6,857 nucleotides of DNA from Alphaproteobacteria bacterium (GTDB lineage: Bacteria > Pseudomonadota > Alphaproteobacteria > Micavibrionales > UBA2020), in the NCBI GenBank assembly GCA_029266795.1, contig JAQSWE010000206.1, positions 9,590 through 16,446 of the forward strand, in the 5' to 3' direction. How positions within the stretch are numbered: the first letter of the stretch is position 1; each line of letters begins with the position of its first letter. The translations under genes and the position numbers were made by a program. The notes under the pieces are model-generated. The model had not been told where the DNA came from. It saw only the letters and a program-made list of their open reading frames with translations, and did not search any database. Shown here piece by piece: positions 1-5,446 of the stretch.

Positions 1-28
1 GGCGCGCTCCCTCTCTCTGTGGTCGGCA

Positions 29-484
29 ATGCATGCCAAACGGAATCCGAAAGTTTTCGTGCGCGATATTGAGACCGGAGAACAGCCGGGTCAGGCATCG
101 CATGGCACTTTGTTCATCGCTGCAGCAGTAATAGGAATACTGTTCGAAACAGGACTGAAGATGCCCGGCTTTTCAATGTCGCGTCATTGGCAGATTTTGA
201 TGCCCATACTCTCTGCCGCTATCGGCATGACAGGCGGCATCCTCGCTTATGGCGGCGCACGACGCTTGCATGACATCGCCGTGCTCCGTGCCATGTCACC
301 TCTCGCAAAATCTGCGTGGATCGCTTTGCTGGTTATGTTCACGGCATGGCTCTCGTTACGGGGCTTAAGCGGTGTGGGCACGATGTTCTGGGGTGAGAGC
401 AAGGGCGAGGGCGTGCGCCAAAGCTGGTTCGGCACTTATGATCCCGGCTGTAAATACTACGCGGGATGCAAAGATGAGCGATGA
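29..484 (+). CDS. Hypothetical small membrane protein, three predicted helices (start uncertain)
   Basis: I do not recognise this 151-residue protein. It shows three hydrophobic stretches long enough to cross a membrane: about residues 27-43 (TLFIAAAVIGILFETGL), 56-76 (ILMPILSAAIGMTGGILAY and following) and 94-114 (SAWIALLVMFTAWLSLR and following). The N-terminal 25 residues and the loop around residues 77-94 are charged, including R78, R79, R87 and K94. The polar C-terminal tail contains two cysteines (near residues 141 and 146) and ends in KDER. By the positive-inside rule the basic loop between helices 2 and 3 is probably cytoplasmic, which would put the C-terminal tail outside. The ATG at 29 has no convincing Shine-Dalgarno sequence, and the frame has no stop back to position 2, so the real start may lie outside the window. 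Base composition is less GC-rich than in the genes downstream. It is separated from aspS by 111 bases and probably belongs to a different transcript. No function can be assigned. Confidence 0.6.
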   Translation: MHAKRNPKVFVRDIETGEQPGQASHGTLFIAAAVIGILFETGLKMPGFSMSRHWQILMPILSAAIGMTGGILAYGGARRLHDIAVLRAMSPLAKSAWIALLVMFTAWLSLRGLSGVGTMFWGESKGEGVRQSWFGTYDPGCKYYAGCKDER

Positions 485-529
485 CGGGCATTTCGGCATT
501 TTATGAAAACTAAAAATCCCTGCGCCGCA

Positions 530-560
530 TAGACTCTTAATGTCATTTTCATGCTAAAAC
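530..560 (+). promoter_or_regulatory. Possible aspS promoter (weak)
   Basis: The AT-rich gap before aspS contains an extended -10-like element, TG at 552-553 followed by TAAAAC at 555-560. A poor -35 candidate, TAGACT, lies at 530-535 with an over-long 19-base spacer. Transcription would start near 567 and give a leader of about 30 bases. The -10 part is plausible and the -35 is weak, so this is only the best available candidate in the gap. I see no riboswitch, T-box or leader-peptide structure here. Confidence 0.25.
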
Positions 561-595
561 TTTTGGCTGTAATTTGACGAACGAGGGATTGAAAA

Positions 596-2422
596 ATGAG
601 CATCTATCGCACCCATACCTGCGGCCAGCTGCGCGGATCTGACGCGGGCAAGGAAGTGAAAATTTCGGGCTGGGTCCACCGCAAGCGCGACCATGGCGGT
701 TTGCTGTTCATCGACCTGCGCGACCATTACGGCCTGACGCAATGCGTCATCAATTCCGACAACCCCGTCTTCGCCGAGATCGAGCGCACGCGCCTTGAAA
801 ACGTGATCATGATCACGGGCGAGGTCGTGACACGCATGGCCGGCACCCAGAACAAGGACCTGCCCACCGGCGAGATTGAAGTGAAGATCAAGACGTTCGA
901 GCTGCTGTCGTCGCCTGTGACCGACATGCTGCCGCTGCAGGTGAACGCGGAAGAAAACTACGGCGAAGAAGTGCGCCTGCGCTACCGCTTCCTCGACCTG
1001 CGCCGCGAGACGATCCACAAGAACATCATGCTGCGCTCCGACGTAATTTACTCCATGCGCCGCCGCATGGTGGAGCAGGGCTTCCGTGAATTCCAGACGC
1101 CGATCCTGACCGCATCCTCGCCGGAAGGCGCGCGCGACTTCCTCGTGCCGTCGCGTTTGCATCCCGGCAAGTTCTACGCGCTGCCGCAGGCACCGCAGCA
1201 GTTCAAACAGCTGCTGATGATGTCGGGTTTCGACCGTTACTTCCAGATCGCGCCCTGCTTCCGCGACGAAGACGCGCGCGCCGACCGCACGGCGGGCGAG
1301 TTCTACCAGCTCGACATGGAAATGTCGTTCGTGACGCAGGAAGACGTCTTCACCGTCATGGAAAACGTGATCGGCGGCGTGTTCGAGGAATTCGCCGAAT
1401 TCACCGGCACCAAGCAGGCCGTGTCGCCCGCGCCCTGGATACGCATCCCTTACGATGAATCCATGCTGAAATACGGCAACGACAAGCCGGACCTGCGCAA
1501 CCCGCTGGTCATCGTCGATGTGTCGTCCGTGTTCGCCCGCGCCGATGTCGAATTCAAGGCCTTCAAGGGCGTGATAGACAAGGGCGGCGTCGTGCGCGCC
1601 ATCCGCGCGCCGAAAGTATCCGACCGTCCGCGCAGCTTCTTCGACAAGCTGAACGCATGGGCGCAAAGCGAAGGCGCGCCCGGCCTCGGCTATGTGACGC
1701 TGGAAGGCGCCGAGGGCAAAGGCCCGATCGCGAAATTCCTACCCGCCGGCGCAATGGAAGAACTCCTCAAGCTGACTGGTGCTGAAAGCGGCGACGCCGT
1801 GTTTTTCGCCGCCGATGTCGCCGACAAGGCCGCATCGCTCGCCGGGAAGGCACGCACCAAGATCGCGGAAGAAATGGATATCATCGAGAAGAACACTTTC
1901 AAGTTCTGCTGGGTCATCGATTATCCGATGTTCGAGCTGAACGACAAGACGAACAAGATCGATTTCTCCCACAACCCCTTTTCTATGCCCCAAGGCGGGT
2001 TGAAGGCGCTGCAAACGCAAGAGCCGCTGAAGATCAAGGCGACGCAGTATGACTGCGTGGCGAACGGGCTTGAGCTTTGCTCCGGCGGTATCCGCAACCA
2101 CATGCCGGAAGCGATGGAAAAAGCCTTCGAGATCGCGGGCTATCCCGCAGGCGCCGTGCAGGAAAAATTCGGCGGCATGTATAACGCGTTCAAGCTCGGC
2201 GCACCGCCCCATGGCGGCTGCGCATTCGGCATCGACCGCATTATCATGATGCTCGCGAAAGAACCCAACATCCGCGAAGTCATCGCCTTCCCGATGAACC
2301 AGCAGGCCGAAGACCTGATGATGGGCGCGCCGTCACCGGCGGAACCGCACCAGCTGAAAGACGTCTCGATCAAGCTCGACCTGCCGAAAGCGGCCGTGAA
2401 GGACATCAAGCAGGCGAGCTAA
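596..2422 (+). CDS. aspS: Aspartyl-tRNA synthetase, probably the non-discriminating (Asp/Asn) type
   Basis: This is a class IIb synthetase that joins aspartate to tRNA in the cytoplasm using ATP. The protein has 608 residues against about 590 in E. coli. In order it shows an N-terminal OB-fold anticodon-binding domain (about 1-110, with GWVHRKRDHGG and LFIDLRD), the catalytic core with EGARDFLVPSR and LPQAPQQFKQL (196-206), motif 2 FRDEDARADR (222-231), a bacterial-type insertion domain (about 290-420), and motif 3 GIDR (545-548) within APPHGGCAFGIDR. The motif 2 continuation GEFYQLDMEMSF carries the one-residue insertion relative to E. coli that I associate with alphaproteobacterial enzymes. 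His33 and Gly83 match the residues reported to allow tRNA-Asn recognition in non-discriminating AspRS; E. coli has Leu and Lys there. The ATG at 596 follows GAGGGA (583-588) at good spacing. The next gene begins 27 bases after the stop, so an operon is likely. The enzyme identification is secure; the non-discriminating call is a prediction. Confidence 0.98.
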   Translation: MSIYRTHTCGQLRGSDAGKEVKISGWVHRKRDHGGLLFIDLRDHYGLTQCVINSDNPVFAEIERTRLENVIMITGEVVTRMAGTQNKDLPTGEIEVKIKTFELLSSPVTDMLPLQVNAEENYGEEVRLRYRFLDLRRETIHKNIMLRSDVIYSMRRRMVEQGFREFQTPILTASSPEGARDFLVPSRLHPGKFYALPQAPQQFKQLLMMSGFDRYFQIAPCFRDEDARADRTAGEFYQLDMEMSFVTQEDVFTVMENVIGGVFEEFAEFTGTKQAVSPAPWIRIPYDESMLKYGNDKPDLRNPLVIVDVSSVFARADVEFKAFKGVIDKGGVVRAIRAPKVSDRPRSFFDKLNAWAQSEGAPGLGYVTLEGAEGKGPIAKFLPAGAMEELLKLTGAESGDAVFFAADVADKAASLAGKARTKIAEEMDIIEKNTFKFCWVIDYPMFELNDKTNKIDFSHNPFSMPQGGLKALQTQEPLKIKATQYDCVANGLELCSGGIRNHMPEAMEKAFEIAGYPAGAVQEKFGGMYNAFKLGAPPHGGCAFGIDRIIMMLAKEPNIREVIAFPMNQQAEDLMMGAPSPAEPHQLKDVSIKLDLPKAAVKDIKQAS

Positions 2423-2436
2423 GGGCTTTTTGCGGC

Positions 2437-2443
2437 AGGAGGG
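2437..2443 (+). promoter_or_regulatory. Strong Shine-Dalgarno that fixes a TTG start
   Basis: AGGAGGG lies 6-7 bases before the TTG at 2450. It is a near-perfect match to the anti-Shine-Dalgarno sequence and is the reason for choosing the non-ATG start of the DUF218 gene. The next in-frame ATG (residue 17, at 2498) lies inside the conserved N-terminal region and has no comparable site. Confidence 0.8.
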
Positions 2444-2449
2444 ATTTCA

Positions 2450-3079
2450 TTGAAAAAAGACCTCACCGCGGCATTTCTGAAAGTCGTCGGCGATTACATG
2501 CTCGTCGAAACGCCGATTGCGCGGGCGGATGTGGCGCTGCTGTTCGGCGGCGAGCATGCGGACGAGATCGCCAATCACGCGGCCGATCTTTACCATCAGG
2601 GCTATTTCGGTCTCATCGTCGTCTCCGGCGCGCCAAGTACCAGCAAGGGCGTGATGGAGGCGAAGCAGATGCGCGATGTGCTGGTGTCGCGCGGCGTGCC
2701 TGACGATATTATCCTGATCGAGGACAAGGCGACGAATACCGGCGAAAACGTGAAATTTTCGATGGCGCTTCTCGACAAGACTAAGGGCCTTGAAAATATC
2801 TCCTCCGTGCTCGGTATCGGGCAGATCCACGGCTCCCGCCGCTTCCTAATGACGCTGGAACAGCACTGGCCGCAGGTGACGAAGATGTTCACCGCGCCCA
2901 ATTACTATCCCGTCAGCCGCGATGAATGGCACACGCATCCGACCTTCCGCCGCGCGGTCCTGAAGGAATTTAACAAAGTCGCGCCGTACAAGAAGCGCGG
3001 CTTTATCCGTGAAATCGACATGGCGAAAGTGAAGCGGGACATTAATAATTGTCCGCCGCCAAAAGGGGCCAAGCCATGA
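2450..3079 (+). CDS. DUF218 / YdcF-like family protein, cytosolic form
   Basis: This 209-residue protein looks like a member of the DUF218 (YdcF/SanA/ElyC) superfamily. The expected pattern is visible: an N-terminal strand ADVALLFGGEHADEIANHA (26-44), a strand ending in VVSGAP (57-62), a helix with EAKQMRDVLVSRGVP (70-84), then the hallmark IEDKATNTGENVKFS (90-104), and a later strand with GIGQIHGSRR (122-131). E. coli YdcF is reported to bind S-adenosylmethionine, but no enzymatic role is settled for the family. Unlike SanA and ElyC, this protein has no signal peptide or membrane anchor, so it should be cytosolic. It starts at TTG behind a strong ribosome binding site, 27 bases after aspS, and its TGA overlaps the next gene's ATG (ATGA at 3076-3079), which implies translational coupling. 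A link to RNA modification or nucleotide metabolism is suggested only by its neighbours. Confidence 0.8.
   Translation: MKKDLTAAFLKVVGDYMLVETPIARADVALLFGGEHADEIANHAADLYHQGYFGLIVVSGAPSTSKGVMEAKQMRDVLVSRGVPDDIILIEDKATNTGENVKFSMALLDKTKGLENISSVLGIGQIHGSRRFLMTLEQHWPQVTKMFTAPNYYPVSRDEWHTHPTFRRAVLKEFNKVAPYKKRGFIREIDMAKVKRDINNCPPPKGAKP
3064..3068 (+). promoter_or_regulatory. Ribosome binding site that sets the methyltransferase start
   Basis: AGGGG ends seven bases before the ATG at 3076. This site and the ATGA overlap favour 3076 over an in-frame TTG at 3049, which would add nine residues and lie inside the upstream gene without its own site. Confidence 0.65.
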
Positions 3080-4164
3080 AACGCGAAATCCGCAAATCGA
3101 CGCATAAGCCGCTGCCCAAAGTGGCGGCCAAGCCCCCGCCGAAGAAAAAAAAGCAGGAAAGCTTCCCTGTTGTGCTGCGCTGCGCGCCCGGCCTGTCGCA
3201 CCTGATGCAGCATGAAATGAAGTTCCGCAAGCTGATGGAGCGCGGCGCGCGCCCGTCAGAGATTTTCCAGCGCAACCACGACCTGATCTTCCTGAAAAAC
3301 GTGCTCCCCGCCGCCAACCTGCAGCAGATGCGCCTTGCGGAAGACGCAGGCGAATGCCTGATCCACGGGCAGTTCAAGATCACGCCCATGATGCTGGACC
3401 GCGCGGCGGATGAATTGCGCCTTGTGAAAAACCCGCTGAAGCTCGCGGTCACCGCCGACGGCCAGCATTTCGACCGCCGCGACATGGAACGTTTTTTCAG
3501 CCGCGAATTGCAGCAGCGCGGCGTCTATCTGGCCGATGAAGGCGAGATGCTGTGGCTGTTCATCGTCGATGAAAAATTCTACCTTGTGCGCGAAACCGCG
3601 CGCGACGACAACGCCTGGTCGCGCTACCTGCGCAAGCGGGAGCGGGAGGGCAGCCTGCCGCCGACGATTGGCGCGGCCATGGCCTTTATCGCCAAGCCGC
3701 AGGAAAATGAAACCATGCTCGACCCCTGCTGCGGCAGCGGTACGCTGCTGGCGGAAATTTACGGACTGCAGTCGAAAATCGGCAAGGTGACGGGCTTCGA
3801 CCTCGACCCCGAAGCGATCAAGGTCGCGCGCGAGAATTTGCGCAAGATCCCGCAGGCGGAAGCCTTCACCGGTGACGGTACGCTGACGGGCCGCCCTGAC
3901 GGCACGATTGACCTCGTGATGGCGAACCTGCCCTTCGGCAAGCAATTCGGCAAGAAGGAGGACAACCCCGCGCTCTATACTGCGATGGTCAAGGAAATGG
4001 TGCGGCTGGCGAAGAAACCGGCTTTCCGCGCCGTGCTGCTGACCTCTGACGTCCCCGCCTTTAAAACGGCGATGCAGGCACACCGCGAATTGAAATATGA
4101 CGAAGCCTTCACCGTAAAAATCCGCGGCGAGGCGTCGCGCTGTTATCTGGTGACATTTAAATAA
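3076..4164 (+). CDS. Class I SAM-dependent RNA methyltransferase, THUMP/TrmN-like (UPF0020 type)
   Basis: Starting from the ATG at 3076 the protein has 362 residues. Its C-terminal half is a Rossmann-type methyltransferase. SAM-binding motif I is DPCCGSGTLLAE (216-227), preceded by the linker SLPPTIGAAMAFIAKP that is typical of RNA methylase family UPF0020. An acidic ribose-binding strand reads TGFDLDPEAIKVA. The catalytic motif IV is NLPFG (284-288). N-L/P-P-F/Y-G is the base-amino methylation motif of TrmN/Trm14, Trm11 and RlmL relatives, so the likely reaction is N2-methylation of a guanosine in tRNA or rRNA. Residues about 30-150 are compatible with an N-terminal RNA-binding THUMP-like region, but I cannot prove that domain by eye. 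The first 28 residues form a basic, proline-rich tail with PPPKKKK (20-26), likely flexible and RNA-contacting. The ATGA overlap with the upstream gene indicates co-translation. The class is confident; the substrate is not. Confidence 0.85.
   Translation: MKREIRKSTHKPLPKVAAKPPPKKKKQESFPVVLRCAPGLSHLMQHEMKFRKLMERGARPSEIFQRNHDLIFLKNVLPAANLQQMRLAEDAGECLIHGQFKITPMMLDRAADELRLVKNPLKLAVTADGQHFDRRDMERFFSRELQQRGVYLADEGEMLWLFIVDEKFYLVRETARDDNAWSRYLRKREREGSLPPTIGAAMAFIAKPQENETMLDPCCGSGTLLAEIYGLQSKIGKVTGFDLDPEAIKVARENLRKIPQAEAFTGDGTLTGRPDGTIDLVMANLPFGKQFGKKEDNPALYTAMVKEMVRLAKKPAFRAVLLTSDVPAFKTAMQAHRELKYDEAFTVKIRGEASRCYLVTFK
3147..3153 (+). other. In-frame A AAA AAG slippery heptamer inside an A8 run
   Basis: The lysine run of the methyltransferase tail is encoded by AAG AAA AAA AAG, giving eight consecutive A bases (3145-3152). 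The last seven bases form A AAA AAG in the correct phase for tandem -1 slippage, the same heptamer used in E. coli dnaX. A -1 shift would add 20 codons and stop at the TGA at 3213-3215, giving about 46 residues in total. I see no upstream Shine-Dalgarno stimulator. Downstream there is only a weak four-pair hairpin, GGAA-AGC-TTCC (3156-3166). The site is real as sequence; its use is unproven. Confidence 0.35.
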
Positions 4165-4184
4165 GAAAAGTTGAGTTTGGGCAG

Positions 4185-5098
4185 ATGAGCTATTCCGGTT
4201 ATATCGACACCTATTACGCCGACACTTTGGGGCGCGAAAAAACCTATCCGAAACTTCCCGCGCAGATGAATGCGGATGTCTGCATCGTCGGCGGCGGCTT
4301 TGCGGGGCTGAATACGGCGCTCAGCCTTGCCGAACGCGGCAAGCGCGCGGTGGTGCTGGAATCAAAGCGCATCGGCTGGGGCTCATCAGGTCGCAATGCC
4401 GGTTTCGTCGCCAAGGGCTATGCGGCAGATGAAGATTATCTGCTGAAAAAACTGGGGCTCGAAAAGGCGCGGCAGATCATCACGCTAACGCAGAATGCTC
4501 GCGGACTCATCCGCCAGCGCATCGAAAAATACAATATCGATTGCGGCCCCGTCATCAACGGCGTGATGACCGCGTCATGGCGCGACAACGATGCCGAGCT
4601 GAAAGACTACGTCAAGAAATCGAACGACAATTTTAACACGGGCTTCGAATTCTGGCCGCGCGAGAAAGTGCAGGCGCATTGCAAGACGGATAAATATTAC
4701 GGCGCAGTCTATTCCGATGCCGATTACCAGTTCCACCCGTTGCGCTATGTCCACGGCCTCGCCGCCGCGCTGGAATCAAAAGGCGGGCATGTGTGCGAAA
4801 ATTCGCCCGTCACGAAGATCGAGAAAAGCGGGGCTGGCTGGATTGTGAAGACCGAAACGGGTTCCGTGCGCTGCGAACATGTCGTGCTGGCGGGGTCGCG
4901 ACCGGTTTCGGCGGCCACGGCATTTCGCCGACGACGGTCGCGGGCGAGGTGATCGCATCGGCAATTGCGGGCGGCGACGACACCTATAAAGCGTTCGAGC
5001 CTTTCGGCCTCGGCTATGCAGGCGGCAAGATGGGCCGCTATGTGGCGCAGCTGGTCTATTGGTGGTGGCGCGCGCGTGACCATATCAGTGTGGGATAG
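4185..5098 (+). pseudogene. Broken FAD-dependent amine/amino-acid oxidoreductase (DAO, PuuB-like) with internal deletion and frameshift
   Basis: The 5' part (4185 to about 4895) encodes a good N-terminus of a DAO-family flavoprotein. It has the dinucleotide-binding motif DVCIVGGGFAGLNTA (31-45), acidic E59 ending strand 2, and the flavin-contact region GWGSSGRNAGF (64-74), followed by FHPLRYVHGLAAAL and VVLAG (233-237). After VVLAG this frame gives about 18 arginine/serine-rich residues and stops at 4952. Another frame, from about 4889 to the TAG at 5096-5098, gives the family's C-terminus: ATGFGGHGISPTTVAGEVIA, then a tail with WWWRARD resembling the PuuB end WYYGLRD. Relatives such as E. 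coli PuuB have about 426 residues, so about 110-140 residues (substrate domain plus the last strands of the FAD domain) are missing at the junction near 4889-4900. Such enzymes oxidise amines or amino acids. This copy should be inactive. The well-preserved ends suggest a recent lesion, or an assembly error. Confidence 0.85.
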
Positions 5099-5120
5099 GG
5101 GAACATCGCGGCCTTTCGAT

Positions 5121-5142
5121 AATTGGTCTAACAAGACCGATT
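5121..5142. repeat. Imperfect 22-bp inverted repeat: operator or weak terminator
   Basis: AATTGGTCT (5121-5129) and AGACCGATT (5134-5142) pair over nine positions with one G-U, around the loop AACA. The structure lies 23 bases after the stop of the oxidoreductase remnant. TTTT at 5141-5144 follows and partly overlaps it, so it could act as a weak intrinsic terminator. It also sits just ahead of the ribosome binding site of the small downstream gene, and its GGTC/GACC half-sites recall operators of GntR-family regulators. The sequence alone does not decide between these. Confidence 0.45.
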
Positions 5143-5148
5143 TTGAAT

Positions 5149-5153
5149 GGAGG
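5149..5153 (+). promoter_or_regulatory. Shine-Dalgarno of the small hypothetical gene
   Basis: GGAGG lies five bases ahead of the ATG at 5159. It overlaps an alternative in-frame ATG at 5147, which has no site of its own, so 5159 is the better start. Confidence 0.6.
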
Positions 5154-5158
5154 CTGCC

Positions 5159-5347
5159 ATGCCCGAACAACGTCCTGAATTCGCAGAAAAATTACAACCG
5201 ATCGGCCTTTCGGCATGGGAATTCGACGAAGGCGGCTGGGTGCATTTTCTTGGCGAGATGGAAGATATCGACGACAGCGACATGGCGGCATCGCAGCCCG
5301 GGCTGCCGCATCCGGAATTCCGAACGCTCAACCGTGTATCCCATTGA
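5159..5347 (+). CDS. Hypothetical small acidic protein, 62 residues
   Basis: I do not recognise this product. From the ATG at 5159 it is a 62-residue soluble protein without a signal peptide, membrane segment or cysteine. The first half (EFAEKLQPIGLSAWEFDEGG, then WVHFLGEM) looks like folded protein with aromatic residues. An acidic stretch EDIDDSD follows, then a proline-containing polar tail. Support for coding is the GGAGG site at proper spacing, an amino-acid composition that looks protein-like, and the lack of a competing gene in this 350-base gap. Against it are its short length and lack of a recognised family. An inverted repeat lies just upstream, and the promoter of the ankyrin gene begins 31 bases after the stop. 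It could be a remnant instead of a functional gene. Confidence 0.45.
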   Translation: MPEQRPEFAEKLQPIGLSAWEFDEGGWVHFLGEMEDIDDSDMAASQPGLPHPEFRTLNRVSH

Positions 5348-5378
5348 AACGGCTGCCTATTCTTATTTCCAAAATGAA

Positions 5379-5407
5379 TTGACATAAAGCACGGCAATCC
5401 CTAAAGT
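5379..5407 (+). promoter_or_regulatory. Sigma-70-type promoter for the ankyrin/HAD unit
   Basis: A perfect -35 TTGACA (5379-5384) is followed after exactly 17 bases by TAAAGT (5402-5407), which matches TATAAT at four of six positions. Transcription should start about 5413-5415, giving a leader of roughly 33 bases. The surrounding 99-base gap is AT-rich compared with the genes. This is the best promoter match I can see in the window. Confidence 0.65.
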
Positions 5408-5410
5408 CCA

Positions 5411-5437
5411 CGCTAGAAAAACAAAAAATATCTAGCG
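5411..5437. promoter_or_regulatory. Perfect 7-bp inverted repeat overlapping transcription start and ribosome binding site
   Basis: CGCTAGA (5411-5417) and TCTAGCG (5431-5437) are exact reverse complements separated by 13 A-rich bases. The left arm begins at the expected transcription start and the right arm runs into the Shine-Dalgarno GAGGG (5437-5441) of the ankyrin gene. It could be a repressor operator just downstream of the -10, or, if transcription begins at or before 5411, a leader hairpin that partly occludes the ribosome binding site. Confidence 0.5.
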
Positions 5438-5446
5438 AGGGTTATC

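Noticed and set aside
503..552. ATGAAAA/TTTTCAT inverted repeat and a nine-codon frame (503-532) ahead of aspS
   Set aside because: The arms are 36 bases apart in AT-rich sequence. The mini-frame has no ribosome binding site and no Asp codons, so neither an attenuator nor a leader peptide is supported.
574..579. TTGACG as a -35 element of aspS
   Set aside because: It lies only 16 bases from the start codon, leaving no room for a -10 element before the ribosome binding site and gene.
554..1666. Long open frame of 370 codons on the minus strand opposite aspS
   Set aside because: It mirrors the strongly GC-biased codon use of aspS, gives a His/Val/Arg-rich low-quality protein with no recognisable motif, and lies wholly opposite a certain gene.
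3049..3075. Alternative TTG start for the methyltransferase, nine residues upstream
   Set aside because: It has no ribosome binding site and lies inside the previous gene, whereas the ATG at 3076 has AGGGG and the usual ATGA overlap.
3256..4083. Minus-strand open frame opposite the methyltransferase
   Set aside because: Same antisense shadow pattern (Arg/His/Gln-rich), no motifs, and the + strand gene is well supported.
5293..5306. Perfect 14-bp palindrome GCAGCCCGGGCTGC, with a 10-bp palindrome CGGAATTCCG at 5313-5322
   Set aside because: A 14-bp palindrome is not surprising by chance in a GC-rich window of this size; it lies inside a frame, has no T-tract, and no promoter is nearby.
4965..5387. 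140-codon + strand frame covering the oxidoreductase tail and the small gene
   Set aside because: It overlaps the recognisable C-terminus of the oxidoreductase in the wrong frame and gives a low-complexity product without motifs.
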